This document shows positions 28,071-37,703 of a stretch of 64,000 nt of DNA, one piece after another; the first letter of the stretch is position 1, and each line of letters starts with the position of its first letter. Both the position numbers and the translations under genes were made by a program. The notes below the pieces were generated by a model. The model was not told where the DNA came from. It saw only the letters and a program-made list of their open reading frames with translations, and did no database searches. The DNA lies in assembly GCF_002742645.2 (NCBI RefSeq), contig NZ_CP033875.1, positions 4,461,638-4,525,637 on the forward strand. Reading direction: 5' to 3'. The DNA is from Caulobacter sp. FWC26. Its GTDB lineage: Bacteria > Pseudomonadota > Alphaproteobacteria > Caulobacterales > Caulobacteraceae.

Positions 28071-28547
28071 TCAAGACCAGCGCTCGTTGCGGGCCGATCG
28101 GATCGCGTCCTTAAGCGCGTTGGCGAGCTCCACGCGCTGGTCCGGTCCAAGGGCGCGCGCCAGAGTCAGGCGCTTTCGATGGATCATCAGTCGAACGCGA
28201 ACCTCGTGCTCGCCAGGCTGCTCGACGCCGACCCGCGTGAAGGCCGTCGCGGACGTCCAGACCGTACGCGCGCCTTTCTCATCCTCGCGGCTGACCGTCA
28301 CCGCCTCAGCCGTGACCTGAATCCGCTCCACCCGGCGCGCGGCCCGCTCGCTGGCGCGCAAGGCGACCCACAGCGCCAGGACGTCGAGACCAAGGAACGG
28401 CAAAACAGGCGGCGCGCGGATCACGATCAGGAAGATCGCCACCAGCACGTTGAACGCCATGACCACGGCCAGCAGCACCGCACCGCCCTGCGGGCTCAGC
28501 GATCGGTGCGGCGCGATCACCCGGTCCATGTAGAACGGCTTGGCCAT
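28071..28547 (-). CDS. DUF2244 inner-membrane protein
   Basis: 158 residues with two hydrophobic helices near the N-terminus (GGAVLLAVVMAFNVLVAIFLIVI and LPFLGLDVLALWVAL), then a soluble strand-rich domain. This fits DUF2244, a conserved alphaproteobacterial family of unknown function. It is divergent from nth. Confidence 0.8.
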   Translation of the reverse strand: MAKPFYMDRVIAPHRSLSPQGGAVLLAVVMAFNVLVAIFLIVIRAPPVLPFLGLDVLALWVALRASERAARRVERIQVTAEAVTVSREDEKGARTVWTSATAFTRVGVEQPGEHEVRVRLMIHRKRLTLARALGPDQRVELANALKDAIRSARNERWS

Positions 28548-28610
28548 GGCGCGAATTTAGGTGTCCGCCGCGCTCTTGGCGAGCGGAGTCCTCCACGGCA
28601 TGGTCGCCCC

Positions 28611-29336
28611 ATGGTCAAGACTCCCCGCAAAGCCGCTTCAGTCAGCAAGATCCCGGTCCGCAAGGCCGTCAAGAAACCCGTCAAGCGGCTCTCGCCGGCC
28701 CAGCGCGAGCGCGTCGCGGTTCTGTTCGACCGGTTCGAGGGCCTGGACCTGCATCCCAAGACCGAACTGAACTACTCCAACCCTTATGAGCTGGTCACCG
28801 CCGTCGCCCTGTCGGCCCAGGCCACCGACGTTCAGGTCAACAAGGCCACCGGGCCGCTGTTCCAGATCGCCAACAGCGCCGAGGCGATGCTGGCGCTGGG
28901 GGAAGAGGGGCTGATCAAGTACATCGCCTCGATCGGCCTGTTCCGCAGCAAGGCCAAGAACGTCATCGCCGCCGCCCGCATCATCATCGAAAAGCACGGC
29001 GGTCAGGTTCCGCTGAACCGCGAGGATCTCGAGGCGCTGCCCGGCGTTGGCCGTAAAACCGCCAGCGTGGTGCTGAACGAACTGGACATCGAGCCCGCCA
29101 TCGCCGTCGACACCCACGTCTTCCGAGTTTCCCATCGCCTGAAGCTGTCGGCCGGTAAAACCCCCGACGCCGTCGAGCAGGACCTGATGCGGGTGGTCCC
29201 CCCGCCATACCAGACCCGCGCGCACCACTGGCTGATCCTGCACGGCCGCTATATCTGCGTAGCCAGGAAGCCCAAGTGCGAGATCTGCAAGATCAGTGAT
29301 CTATGTCCCTCCCGGGAGCTGTTCTTGGGGGCGTAG
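28611..29336 (+). CDS. nth: Endonuclease III
   Basis: Bifunctional glycosylase/AP lyase for oxidised pyrimidines. Helix-hairpin-helix LPGVGRKTASVVL with the catalytic lysine, the catalytic Asp in AVDTHVFRVSHRL, and a C-terminal [4Fe-4S] motif C-x6-C-x2-C-x5-C. A Lys/Arg-rich N-terminal extension of about 27 residues is longer than in E. coli. 241 residues. Confidence 0.96.
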   Translation: MVKTPRKAASVSKIPVRKAVKKPVKRLSPAQRERVAVLFDRFEGLDLHPKTELNYSNPYELVTAVALSAQATDVQVNKATGPLFQIANSAEAMLALGEEGLIKYIASIGLFRSKAKNVIAAARIIIEKHGGQVPLNREDLEALPGVGRKTASVVLNELDIEPAIAVDTHVFRVSHRLKLSAGKTPDAVEQDLMRVVPPPYQTRAHHWLILHGRYICVARKPKCEICKISDLCPSRELFLGA

Positions 29337-29339
29337 TCC

Positions 29340-29459
29340 CAAAATCCTCTCCCTATGGGAGAGGTGTCGGCGCAGCCGACGGAGAGGGGAGGGGCCGGAC
29401 CAGGACAGCTTCCCCCTCCGGCGCTTCGCGCCACCTCCCCGCCAGGGGGAGGATTTATC
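29340..29459. repeat. Intergenic palindromic repeat
   Basis: The gap between nth and the ATP-grasp gene carries the hairpin CCTCTCCC-tat-GGGAGAGG (29346-29364). A second GC-rich part follows (CTTCCCCCTCC ... CAGGGGGAGG, about 29410-29453). It resembles the repeat at 27108-27128 and probably terminates both convergent genes. Confidence 0.6.
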
Positions 29460-30317
29460 TCACCCGATCGCCCGTATCACCGACGCCGCGAACGCCGCGC
29501 CCTTGTCGTGGGCGTGTTCGAGAAAGAGGTCTGGCTCGATGACCTCCAGCTCCATCAGCTGCGGCGTGTGGTCGAGACCCCGAATCAGGTCGACGCGCGC
29601 ATAGGTCAGCGGTCGCCCAGCGACTTCCAGCACCATCGCCGCCGCGCGCAGCGCTTCGGGCTCGGGCGCGACCTCGCTGACCCGGCCGCCGAACTGCGGC
29701 TGGACGCGGAAATCGCCGTCGACGGCGACCTTGGCCACCGCGTGACTGAAGCGGCCATCGAAGAAGAACAACGAGAGCTCCCCCTCCTCGCCCACCGCCG
29801 GCAGGAAAGGCTGGATCAGGGCCGGGCCGGCCGGACCGCCGTCCAGCGAACCGCGACGCCTGAGCCGGATCGTCTCATGCGAGCCGGCCGAGATCTGCGG
29901 TTTGACCACCACCTCGTCGACCCCGAAGGCGTCGAAGGCAGCCTCAACCGCTTCGGATGTCAGTCGGTCGTGCGCGTGGGTCGGCACAACGGGCGCGCCC
30001 TTGGCGGCCAGCTCGACCAGATAGGTCTTGGTGGTGTTCCAGCGCAGCACCGAGGGCGGGTTCGCCATCCGCACGCCACTCGCTTGGAAGGCGTCGAGCT
30101 GCGCGAACCAGTCGGCCTGCCGGGCATGATACCCCCAGGCCAGGGACGGCATGACCAAGCGCGCCTGGCTCGGCGCGACCGGATCGGTCCAGGGCTGAGC
30201 CTCGACCGTCAGACCGTGGGCGCGAAGCGGCGCGGCCAAGCGCTCGAACAGGGTCGACCAGCTGTCGCCATAGCGATGCTCGTCACGGGCTGGGACCAGG
30301 AGCAGGACGTCGACCAT
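29460..30317 (-). CDS. Orphan ATP-grasp-fold protein
   Basis: 285 residues from ATG 30317. Likely ATP-grasp features are NTTKTYLVELAAKGAPVVPTHAH, DEVVVKPQISAGSHETIRL, LIQPFLPAVGEEGELSLFFFDGRFSHAVAK and TYARVDLIRG ... LMELEVIEPDLFLEH (metal-binding Glu/Asn region). This resembles glutathione-synthetase/RimK-like ligases that form an amide bond with ATP. No adjacent gene names the substrate. Confidence 0.78.
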   Translation of the reverse strand: MVDVLLLVPARDEHRYGDSWSTLFERLAAPLRAHGLTVEAQPWTDPVAPSQARLVMPSLAWGYHARQADWFAQLDAFQASGVRMANPPSVLRWNTTKTYLVELAAKGAPVVPTHAHDRLTSEAVEAAFDAFGVDEVVVKPQISAGSHETIRLRRRGSLDGGPAGPALIQPFLPAVGEEGELSLFFFDGRFSHAVAKVAVDGDFRVQPQFGGRVSEVAPEPEALRAAAMVLEVAGRPLTYARVDLIRGLDHTPQLMELEVIEPDLFLEHAHDKGAAFAASVIRAIG

Positions 30318-30461
30318 CGGTTTACCCAGGCTTGCTAGAACAGCGGAGCTAGGATGTCGCACGCCTTTGGGCAACCCTCGCGTTGCCACAGCGGACCACA
30401 TCCTTTAATCGAAACGCGACTTGGACCTTCGGTCCTGTTCTTTCAAAGGTTTTTCCGCCCC

Positions 30462-31451
30462 ATGACCGCGCTCTACGACGTCGCCGCCATCGGCAACGCC
30501 ATTGTCGACGTCATCGCCCAGTGCGACGACGCCTTCCTTGAGCGCGAAGGCCTGGTGAAGGGCTCGATGGCCCTGATCGATCCGGCGCGCGCCGCCAGCC
30601 TGTACGACGTGATGTCGGCGGCGATCGAGGCCTCGGGCGGCAGCGCCGCCAACACCGTGGCCGGCGTGGCCAGCTTTGGCGGCAAGGCCGCGTTCCTCGG
30701 CAAGGTCGCGGACGACCAGCTGGGCCGCGTGTTCCGCCACGACATGAACGCGATCGGCTGCGTGTTCACGACCCCGCCGTTGGCCGAGGGGCCGGCGACG
30801 GCCCAGAGCCTGATCAACGTCACGCCCGACGCCCAGCGCACCATGTCGACCTACCTGGGCGCCTGCGTCGAGCTGAACCCCGCCGACGTCGACCCCGAGA
30901 TCATCGAAGCCGCGCAGATCTCGTATCTGGAAGGCTATCTGTTCGATCCGCCGGAAGCTCGCCGCGCCTTCGCCAAGGCCGCCGCCCTGGCGCACGGCGC
31001 AGGCCGCAAGATCGCCTTGACCCTGTCGGACAGCTTCGTCGTCGACCGCCATCGTGGCGCCCTGCTCGGCTTTGTCGAGACCCAGTGCGACATCGTCTTC
31101 GCCAACGCCGCCGAAGTCTGCGCTCTGTTCGAGACCGACGATTTTGACGCGGCGGTGAAGGCGCTGGCCGAGCGCTGCGAGATCGCCGCCGTGACCCGCA
31201 GCGAAAAGGGTTCTGTCGTCGCCGCAAACGGGCAGTTGCACGAAATCTCGGCCTACCCCGTGGAAAAAGTCGTGGACACGACCGGCGCGGGCGACCAATA
31301 CGCCGCTGGATTCCTCTTTGGCCTGTCGCAAGGCCGCCCGCTGCCTATCTGTGGCCAGTTGGGCAGCCTGGCGGCCGCCGAGGTGATCGACCACTACGGT
31401 CCGCGTCCGCAGGTTTCCCTGCGCGAGCTGGCCGCAAAGAACGGACTTTAG
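30462..31451 (+). CDS. PfkB-family carbohydrate kinase, probable adenosine kinase
   Basis: Ribokinase fold. N-terminal [13 protein letters not shown], glycine motif [30 protein letters not shown], and the catalytic anion-hole motif [14 protein letters not shown] with Asp. 329 residues from ATG 30462. Adenosine as substrate is inferred from resemblance to bacterial adenosine kinases; other sugars or nucleosides are possible. hisB starts seven bases after its stop. Confidence 0.85.
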   Translation: MTALYDVAAIGNAIVDVIAQCDDAFLEREGLVKGSMALIDPARAASLYDVMSAAIEASGGSAANTVAGVASFGGKAAFLGKVADDQLGRVFRHDMNAIGCVFTTPPLAEGPATAQSLINVTPDAQRTMSTYLGACVELNPADVDPEIIEAAQISYLEGYLFDPPEARRAFAKAAALAHGAGRKIALTLSDSFVVDRHRGALLGFVETQCDIVFANAAEVCALFETDDFDAAVKALAERCEIAAVTRSEKGSVVAANGQLHEISAYPVEKVVDTTGAGDQYAAGFLFGLSQGRPLPICGQLGSLAAAEVIDHYGPRPQVSLRELAAKNGL

Positions 31452-31458
31452 AGCTCAG

Positions 31459-32049
31459 ATGGCCCGCACCGCTGAAGTGGTCCGCGAGACGAAGGAGACC
31501 CAGATCCGGGTCTGGATCGATCTCGACGGGACCGGCGTCTCGACGATCTCCACCGGCATTGGTTTCTACGACCACATGCTGGAGAGCTTCGCGCGCCATG
31601 GCGGGTTCGACCTGAAGGTCGAGACCAAGGGCGATCTGCACATCGACATGCACCATACGGTCGAAGACACCGGCATCGTGCTGGGCCAGGCGATCCACAA
31701 GGCGCTTGACGGATTCAAGGGCATCCGCCGTTTCGGCTCAGCCTATATCCCGATGGACGAGACCCTGACCCGCTGCGCCATCGACCTGTCGAACCGGCCC
31801 TATCTGATCTGGAAGGTCGAGTTCAAGCGGCCCAAGGTCGGGGAGATGGACACCGAGCTCTTCAAGGAGTTCCACCACGCGTTCGCCATGAACAGCGGGG
31901 CGTGCGTGCACCTGGAGACCCTGTACGGCGACAACACCCACCATGTCGCCGAAAGCGGCTTCAAGGCCCTGGCCCGGGCGCTGCGTCAGGCGGTCGAGAT
32001 CGACCCCAAGACCGGCGGCCGGGCTCCGTCCACCAAGGGCGTGCTGTAG
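31459..32049 (+). CDS. hisB: Imidazoleglycerol-phosphate dehydratase
   Basis: Sixth step of histidine synthesis. Metal-binding His-rich motifs [15 protein letters not shown] and [20 protein letters not shown]-terminal [16 protein letters not shown]. 196 residues: the monofunctional enzyme, without the phosphatase domain of the enteric HisB. First gene of hisBHAFE. Confidence 0.97.
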   Translation: MARTAEVVRETKETQIRVWIDLDGTGVSTISTGIGFYDHMLESFARHGGFDLKVETKGDLHIDMHHTVEDTGIVLGQAIHKALDGFKGIRRFGSAYIPMDETLTRCAIDLSNRPYLIWKVEFKRPKVGEMDTELFKEFHHAFAMNSGACVHLETLYGDNTHHVAESGFKALARALRQAVEIDPKTGGRAPSTKGVL

Positions 32050-32061
32050 GAACCTGATTTC

Positions 32062-32703
32062 ATGCAGACCGTCGCCCTGATCGATTACGGGTCGGGCAAC
32101 CTGCGTTCGGCCGAGAAGGCCCTGCGCGAGGCGGCCCGCCGCCGCGCGCTCGACGCCGACATCGTTGTCACCGCCGACCCCGACCTTGTCGCCAAGGCCG
32201 ACCGCGTCTTCCTGCCTGGCGTCGGCGCCTTCGCCTCGTGCCGCGCTGGCCTGGACGCCACAGGCGTCTACGAGGCCATGAACCAAGCCGTGCATGGCCG
32301 CGGCGTTCCGTTCATGGGCATCTGCGTCGGCCACCAGCTCCTGGCCACCGAGGGCCTGGAGTTCGGCGTCACCCCCGGTCTGGACTGGATCCATGGCCAA
32401 GTGAAGAAGCTTGAGCCCAACGATCCCTCGCTGACCATCCCGCACATGGGTTGGAACGCGATCAGCTTCACGCGCGCTCATGCCCTGTTCGCAGGCATCG
32501 CGGACGGCGCCCACATGTACTTCGCCAATTCGTTCGCCCTGACCCCTTCCCATGTGGAAGATGTCGTCGCGACCGCCGATCACGGCGGAACGTTCACGGC
32601 CGCTGTGGCCAAGGACAATGTCGCGGGCGTACAGTTCCACCCCGAAAAATCACAAGCCTCAGGGCTCGCCCTGCTCGCCAACTTCCTGGAATGGCGCCCA
32701 TGA
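32062..32703 (+). CDS. hisH: Imidazole glycerol phosphate synthase, glutaminase subunit HisH
   Basis: Supplies ammonia to HisF. Class-I amidotransferase triad: Cys in [10 protein letters not shown], His and Glu in [10 protein letters not shown]-terminal [13 protein letters not shown]. 213 residues. The stop overlaps the hisA start by four bases (ATGA). Confidence 0.97.
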   Translation: MQTVALIDYGSGNLRSAEKALREAARRRALDADIVVTADPDLVAKADRVFLPGVGAFASCRAGLDATGVYEAMNQAVHGRGVPFMGICVGHQLLATEGLEFGVTPGLDWIHGQVKKLEPNDPSLTIPHMGWNAISFTRAHALFAGIADGAHMYFANSFALTPSHVEDVVATADHGGTFTAAVAKDNVAGVQFHPEKSQASGLALLANFLEWRP

Positions 32704-33425
32704 TCCTCTATCCCGCCATCGACCTGAAGGACGGCCAGTGCGTGCGCCTGCTGCATGGCGACATGGACAAGGCCACGGTCTTCAACACCTCGCCCGCCGA
32801 CCAGGCCCAGCGCTTCGTCCAGGACGGCTTTTCCTGGCTGCACGTCGTTGATCTGAACGGCGCGATCGAGGGCAAGTCGGTCAATACGGCAGCGGTCGAG
32901 ACGATCCTGGAGTCGATCTCGATCCCGGTGCAGCTGGGCGGCGGCATCCGCACGCTGGAGGGCGTCGAGGCCTGGATCGAGGCGGGCGTTTCGCGCGTCA
33001 TCCTCGGCACTGTGGCTGTGCATGACCCGGAACTGGTCAAGAAGGCCGCGCGCCTGTGGCCCGAGCAGATCGCCGTCGCGGTCGACGTCCGGGACGGCAA
33101 GGTCGCGGTCGACGGCTGGACGGGCCTCTCAGACATCGACGCCATCACCCTGGGCAAACGATTCGAGGACGCCGGCGTCGCCGCTCTGATCGTCACCGAC
33201 ATCAGCCGCGACGGCGCCCTGACCGGCGTCAATGTCGAGGGCGTGGGCGAACTGGCCGACGCGGTCTCTATTCCCGTCATCGCCTCGGGCGGCGTCGCCG
33301 CCGTTGCCGACATCGAACGCCTGAAGGCCCGCAAGGGCGTCGAGATCGCCGGCGCGATCCTGGGCCGCTCGCTCTATGCCGGCACCATCAAGCCGTCCGA
33401 AGCCCTGATCGCGGCGGCCGCCTGA
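32700..33425 (+). CDS. hisA: Phosphoribosylformimino-5-aminoimidazole carboxamide ribotide isomerase
   Basis: (beta-alpha)8-barrel Amadori isomerase, 241 residues. Starts [18 protein letters not shown] with the catalytic Asp; second catalytic Asp in [13 protein letters not shown]; phosphate loops GGGIRT and ASGGVA. The ATG overlaps the hisH stop. hisF follows with a one-base TGATG overlap. Confidence 0.97.
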   Translation: MILYPAIDLKDGQCVRLLHGDMDKATVFNTSPADQAQRFVQDGFSWLHVVDLNGAIEGKSVNTAAVETILESISIPVQLGGGIRTLEGVEAWIEAGVSRVILGTVAVHDPELVKKAARLWPEQIAVAVDVRDGKVAVDGWTGLSDIDAITLGKRFEDAGVAALIVTDISRDGALTGVNVEGVGELADAVSIPVIASGGVAAVADIERLKARKGVEIAGAILGRSLYAGTIKPSEALIAAAA

Positions 33426-34207
33426 TGCTGAAGACCCGGATCATTCCCTGCCTCGACGTGAAGGACGGGCGGGTGGTCAAGGGGGTCAACTTCGTCTCCC
33501 TGCGCGACGCCGGCGATCCTGTGGAGCAGGCGCGCGCCTATGACGCCGCCGGCGCGGACGAGCTGATGTTCCTGGACATTACCGCTTCCAGCGAGGGTCG
33601 CGGCCTGATCCTGGAGGTCATTTCGCGCACCGCCGAGGTCTGCTTCATGCCCGTTTCGGTCGGCGGGGGCGTGCGGCAGGTCTCGGACATGCGCCGCCTG
33701 CTGCTGGCCGGCGCCGACAAGGTCTCGGTCAACACCGCCGCCGTCGAGAACCCCGACCTGATCGCCGGCGGCGCCGACGCCTTCGGGGCCCAGTGCGTGG
33801 TCGTGGCTATCGACGCCAAGGCGCGCGAGGACGGCTCGGGCTGGAACGTCTGGACCTATGGCGGTCGCAAGGACACCGGCATCGACGTGGTCGAATGGGC
33901 CGCCAAGGTCGTCGAGCGCGGCGCGGGCGAGATCCTGCTGACCTCGATGGACCGCGACGGCGCCAAGATCGGCTACGATATCCCGCTGCTGAAGGCCGTG
34001 ACGGCCGAGGTCACCGTGCCGGTGATCGCCTCGGGCGGCGCGGGCAAGACCGAACACCTGGTGGAGGCCGCCCGCGACGGCCACGCCGCCGCCGTGCTGG
34101 CCGCCTCGATCTTCCACTTCGGTGAGATCTCAATCGGCGAGGCCAAGCAGGCCATGGCTGACGCCGGCATCCCGGTACGCCTGGACGCGCTGAAGGGGAC
34201 CGCATGA
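33425..34207 (+). CDS. hisF: Imidazole glycerol phosphate synthase, cyclase subunit HisF
   Basis: Uses HisH ammonia to close the imidazole ring. Starts [23 protein letters not shown]. Catalytic Asp residues lie in CLDVKDGR and [11 protein letters not shown]; phosphate loop [10 protein letters not shown]. 260 residues. Its stop overlaps hisE by four bases. Confidence 0.97.
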   Translation: MLKTRIIPCLDVKDGRVVKGVNFVSLRDAGDPVEQARAYDAAGADELMFLDITASSEGRGLILEVISRTAEVCFMPVSVGGGVRQVSDMRRLLLAGADKVSVNTAAVENPDLIAGGADAFGAQCVVVAIDAKAREDGSGWNVWTYGGRKDTGIDVVEWAAKVVERGAGEILLTSMDRDGAKIGYDIPLLKAVTAEVTVPVIASGGAGKTEHLVEAARDGHAAAVLAASIFHFGEISIGEAKQAMADAGIPVRLDALKGTA

Positions 34208-34530
34208 GCCAGCGCCTGACCGACGTCCTGCAACGCCTGGCCGCGACCATCGAAGCCCGCAAGGGCGGCGATCCGTCGGTGTCCTATACGGCGAAGCTGC
34301 TGAATGACCCGGCCCTCGCCGCCAAGAAGCTGGGCGAGGAGGCCGTCGAGACGGTGATCGCGGCTGTGGGGCAGGATCCTGACGCGCTGGCTGCGGAAAG
34401 CGCCGACCTGCTCTACCACTGGCTGGCCCTGATGGCCGCCTCGGGCGTCTCGCTGGACGCCGTGGCCAAGAACCTGGAAGCGCGCGAAGGCACTTCGGGC
34501 ATCGCAGAGAAGGCGTCGCGGAAGGGCTAA
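34204..34530 (+). CDS. hisE: Phosphoribosyl-ATP pyrophosphatase
   Basis: Second step of histidine synthesis, as a stand-alone enzyme and not the HisIE fusion. MazG-like helical fold: [31 protein letters not shown] and [13 protein letters not shown]. 108 residues. Last gene of the operon; its TAA overlaps the stop of the convergent smr gene. Confidence 0.95.
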   Translation: MSQRLTDVLQRLAATIEARKGGDPSVSYTAKLLNDPALAAKKLGEEAVETVIAAVGQDPDALAAESADLLYHWLALMAASGVSLDAVAKNLEAREGTSGIAEKASRKG

Positions 34531-35096
34531 ACCCGCCGCTTCAGCGCCACATACAGCGCCCCCTCGCCGCCGTGGCGGCGGTCGGCGGTGGAAACGCCGG
34601 CGACCATCTCGCGCAGGGACGGGTCGGTCAGCCATTCAGGGGTGCGGACTTTCAGGACACCCTGCCCCACCTTGCCCTTTCCGGTGATGACCAGCACCGC
34701 CCGGTGGCCTTGGCTGAACGAGCGGCGGATGAAGGCTTCCAGCGTCGCGCGGGCCTGGTCCTGATCCAGGCCGTGCATGTCCAGCCGCGCGCCGATCGGG
34801 TCGCGTTCCTTGACGATCCGCAACTTGCGATTGGGCTCGATGTGGCCGGCCGGCCCCTTCGGCGGCTTGGGCGCAGGCGCCTGCAAGTCCTCCGGATGCA
34901 GACGAAGCGGTGCGATCGAGGCCAGGCGCGTGGGCGGCTCGGCGGGCAAGGCGGTGTCGGCCTTCAGCGATGGCCGGATCCGCGCCTTGCTGCGCATCTT
35001 CTCGGGCTTGACCGGCGCGCGCGGCGTCACGGTCGAGGCGACCAGCCGCCAGAGGCGCCTGTCGTCTTCCGGTCCGGGCGGCGGCTTCTTGCTCAC
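34527..35096 (-). CDS. Smr-domain protein
   Basis: 189 residues, GTG start at 35096. An unstructured basic N-terminal half (to about residue 85) is followed by a C-terminal Smr domain: RLDMHGLDQDQARATLEAFIRRS, VLVITGKGKVGQGVLKVRTPEWL, and HGGEGALYVALKR. Smr domains are nucleases, some acting at collided ribosomes. Whether this one cuts RNA or DNA is unknown. It follows mltA by one base. Confidence 0.88.
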   Translation of the reverse strand: MSKKPPPGPEDDRRLWRLVASTVTPRAPVKPEKMRSKARIRPSLKADTALPAEPPTRLASIAPLRLHPEDLQAPAPKPPKGPAGHIEPNRKLRIVKERDPIGARLDMHGLDQDQARATLEAFIRRSFSQGHRAVLVITGKGKVGQGVLKVRTPEWLTDPSLREMVAGVSTADRRHGGEGALYVALKRRV

Positions 35097-35097
35097 G

Positions 35098-36276
35098 CTA
35101 AGGGTTCGGCGTCAGACGATAGAGCCGCAGGGTGTGGCGCACGCGGCCGGCTTCGACGCCTGCCTTGGCCCCGGAGCCTATATAGAGATCCGCGCGCACC
35201 TCGCCCTTGATCGCCCCGCCGGTATCCAGCGCCATCACCGCCCGGCGATAGACGGGGAAAGCGCCCGTCAGCTTCGGGGCGGCGGCGTCCAGCCAGTAGA
35301 AGCCACCATAGGCGTGCTGGCCTGGATCGACGGCGATCGCCCGGCCCGGCGGCAGGGGGACGCCCGCCGCGCCCGCTGGCTCCTTGCCGTCGTCGGGAAC
35401 GGTGCGGAAGAACACATAGCGCGGATTCAGCCGCATGATCGCGTCGGCGTCAGGTCCGCGATGCTCGGCCAGCCAAATCCGGATCGCCTCGGCTGAGGTG
35501 TTATTGTCGGGAAGAAGACCCTTGTCGCGCATAGCCGTCGCGATCCCGACAAAGGGCTTGCCGTTCGTGCCGGCGAACACCGCGCGCACCCGGCGACCGT
35601 CCGGCAGCACCAGGACGCCGGAGCCCTGAATCTGCAGGAAGAACAGCTCCTCGGGCCGCATCCAGGCCAAGGGCTTGTCGGTGGGCGCAGCCTCGATCTC
35701 GGCGCGGTCGGGATAGGGGACGAAGGTCGAACCCTCGACATGGCCGGTGATCTTCTTGCCGACCAGCGCGGGCTCGAAGGGTCCGAGGTCCAGCACCACG
35801 AGGTCGGCGGGCAGGCCGCGCAGCGGTGCGCTGAACTCGGTGTTGCGCGACATGCGCGCCTCGTACTGGGGCGCGAAATAGGCGGTCAGCAGGCCGTCCG
35901 CGCCTTCGCCGTCACCGCCGACGGGTTCGATGCGAAAGTTTGCCTCGATGAAGGCTCGGGCGGACGGACCGTCCATCGCCGGAGCCGATCTGGCCAGACC
36001 GCACACCCTCACCATGGCCGGATCCTTGGCCACACCGCAGCCAGCGCGGAAAGCGTCCAGCGCCGCCAGATGATCCTCCTGCGCCCAACCGGCGAGGCTC
36101 GCGAAAGACAGCGCCGACGCAGTGGGGCCTTGCACGACAGGTTCGGAAGCCGGCGCAGCAGGGGTGGGCGCGGGCGTCACGACCGCTGGAGGGGCGCCGG
36201 ACGTACTGGCGCACGCGCTCAGACAGAGCGCCGCCAGCGCCAGCGGCGCCAGCGGAGAGCAGGCAAAACGGGGCAT
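35098..36276 (-). CDS. mltA: Membrane-bound lytic murein transglycosylase A
   Basis: Cleaves peptidoglycan glycan strands with 1,6-anhydro product formation. Lipoprotein signal with lipobox LSAC (ALAALCLSACAST), a Pro/Ala linker, then the MltA domain (LLTAYFAPQYEARMS, LFFLQIQGSGVLVLPDGRRVRAVFAGTNG). The 3D domain (RAIAVDPGQHAYGGFYWLD, ALDTGGAIKGEVRADLYIGSG) carries the catalytic Asp. 392 residues. It overlaps the Tim44-like gene by one base. Confidence 0.94.
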   Translation of the reverse strand: MPRFACSPLAPLALAALCLSACASTSGAPPAVVTPAPTPAAPASEPVVQGPTASALSFASLAGWAQEDHLAALDAFRAGCGVAKDPAMVRVCGLARSAPAMDGPSARAFIEANFRIEPVGGDGEGADGLLTAYFAPQYEARMSRNTEFSAPLRGLPADLVVLDLGPFEPALVGKKITGHVEGSTFVPYPDRAEIEAAPTDKPLAWMRPEELFFLQIQGSGVLVLPDGRRVRAVFAGTNGKPFVGIATAMRDKGLLPDNNTSAEAIRIWLAEHRGPDADAIMRLNPRYVFFRTVPDDGKEPAGAAGVPLPPGRAIAVDPGQHAYGGFYWLDAAAPKLTGAFPVYRRAVMALDTGGAIKGEVRADLYIGSGAKAGVEAGRVRHTLRLYRLTPNP

Positions 36277-36863
36277 CAGGCTTCGGCGGCGGCCACGAAC
36301 GACAGATGCCAGTTCGGGTCGGTGCTCTTGACCTCGCGCTCGAACGTCCAGAGCTCGGCGGTTCGACGGTCGTCGACACCCTCGCCGCGCTCGTCCTTGG
36401 TGCGGGTGCGCACCTCGGCGAGAATCCGCACCACCGCCTTGGCGGTGTCGCCCACGACCTCGACGCGCTCCAGGTCAAGACGCGGCGGGACGAGGAACTC
36501 GACCTTCTCGGTGCGACCGGCGGCCTCGCGGGCGGCCATGGAGCGTTCGAAGTTTTCCATCACGTCCGGTGACAGCAACGGCTTCAGCGTCTCGCGATCC
36601 CCTTCCGCGTAAGCCTTGACGATCTGCTCGTAAGCGGCGCGGGCGCCGGTCAGGAACCGGGCGGGATCGAAATCGGGCTGGCGCGCCTTCAAGGTCGCCA
36701 CGCCCTCGGTTTGCAGGGTCGGATCGACGGGCGCGGAGGCGGCGCCCGGCCCGGCCGTGACGGCGGCGTCCTCGGGCTGACGGCCGACGCGCCGACCCAG
36801 GGTCGCGTACAGCTGATAGAGGACAAGGGCGGCCACGGCGGCGAGGAATAGGATCTGGAACAC
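36276..36863 (-). CDS. Tim44/TimA-like membrane protein
   Basis: GTG at 36863 gives VFQILFLAAVAALVLYQLYATLGRRVGR, an N-terminal membrane anchor. A Tim44-type domain follows (FLTGARAAYEQIVKAYAEGDRETLKPLLSPDVMENFERSM ... VEFLVPPRLDLERVEVVGDTAKAVVRI). 195 residues. It stands back to back with secB, as is common in alphaproteobacteria, which hints at a role near protein export or membrane assembly. That role is inference. Confidence 0.88.
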   Translation of the reverse strand: MFQILFLAAVAALVLYQLYATLGRRVGRQPEDAAVTAGPGAASAPVDPTLQTEGVATLKARQPDFDPARFLTGARAAYEQIVKAYAEGDRETLKPLLSPDVMENFERSMAAREAAGRTEKVEFLVPPRLDLERVEVVGDTAKAVVRILAEVRTRTKDERGEGVDDRRTAELWTFEREVKSTDPNWHLSFVAAAEA

Positions 36864-37022
36864 GTCGGGGTCCGGCAGCGGGCGGTGGGCCCTGGATATG
36901 GAGTCTATATAGGTGAGCGACGTTCGCGCGTCAGGCGCCTGGCGTTGCGCCAAGACGGCCCTCATGGTAGCAGCGCCCACCTTTCTTTGGCGTTCTAGCC
37001 GCCGATTACGGATTTTATCCTA

Positions 37023-37511
37023 ATGACCGACACCACCGCCCCCGAGGCGACCCCGGACGGCGAGGCCGGACAAGCGGGCATCCGCATCCTGGCCCAGTTC
37101 GTGCGCGACTTCTCGTTCGAGAACCCGCTGGCCCCCGACGCCCTGCGCGCCGGCGCCTCGCAACCGGCGATCGACATGGGCGTGGAGATGAACGCTCGCG
37201 GTCGCGCGGACGGCCTGTTCGAAGTCGACCTGAAGCTGTCGGCCCGCGCCGAGCGCGATGGCCAAGCGGTGTTCCACGTTGAAGTGGTCTATGGCGGCCT
37301 GTTCCACATCGCCGGCATCCCCGAAGAGGATCTGGAGCCGGTTCTGCTGATCGAGTGCCCGCGCTTCCTGTTCCCCTACGCCCGTCGCCTTATCTCGGAC
37401 GTGACGGCCGAAGGCGGCTTCCCGCCGTTCCTGATCGACCCGATCGACTTCGCCGGCGTCTACGCCGCGCGCAAGGCTCAGGCCGAAGGCCAGCAGGTCG
37501 GTAACGCTTAA
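37023..37511 (+). CDS. secB: Protein-export chaperone SecB
   Basis: Tetrameric chaperone that delivers preproteins to SecA. Family features: [81 protein letters not shown]. 162 residues. Divergent from the Tim44-like gene; ends in an intrinsic terminator. Confidence 0.97.
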   Translation: MTDTTAPEATPDGEAGQAGIRILAQFVRDFSFENPLAPDALRAGASQPAIDMGVEMNARGRADGLFEVDLKLSARAERDGQAVFHVEVVYGGLFHIAGIPEEDLEPVLLIECPRFLFPYARRLISDVTAEGGFPPFLIDPIDFAGVYAARKAQAEGQQVGNA

Positions 37512-37536
37512 GCCAGGCGCCAATGGTTTTTGGAGA

Positions 37537-37564
37537 GGGCTCGGCTGAAAGGCCGGGCCCTTTT
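37537..37564 (+). terminator. secB terminator
   Basis: Nine-bp stem GGGCTCGGC (37537-37545) / GCCGGGCCC (37552-37560) with one G-T pair, a six-base loop, then TTTT and a pyrimidine-rich tail. Confidence 0.8.
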
Positions 37565-37580
37565 CTTTGAGCCATACAAA

Positions 37581-37686
37581 CCGTGTCATCCCGGAAGCAC
37601 GTAGCGCTATCCGGGATCCAGGGGCCGGCGCACTGCGGTCGCCCTGGGTCCCGGCTCTCCGCTTCGCTACGGCCGGGATGACACGG
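37581..37686. repeat. Intergenic repeat with 14-bp terminal inverted repeats
   Basis: Perfect terminal inverted repeats CCGTGTCATCCCGG (37581-37594) and CCGGGATGACACGG (37673-37686) flank about 78 bases, giving a 106-base element. It may be a miniature mobile element or a REP-like unit. No target duplication could be established. Confidence 0.7.
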
Positions 37687-37703
37687 CCTTATTGGCTTCT
37701 CGC

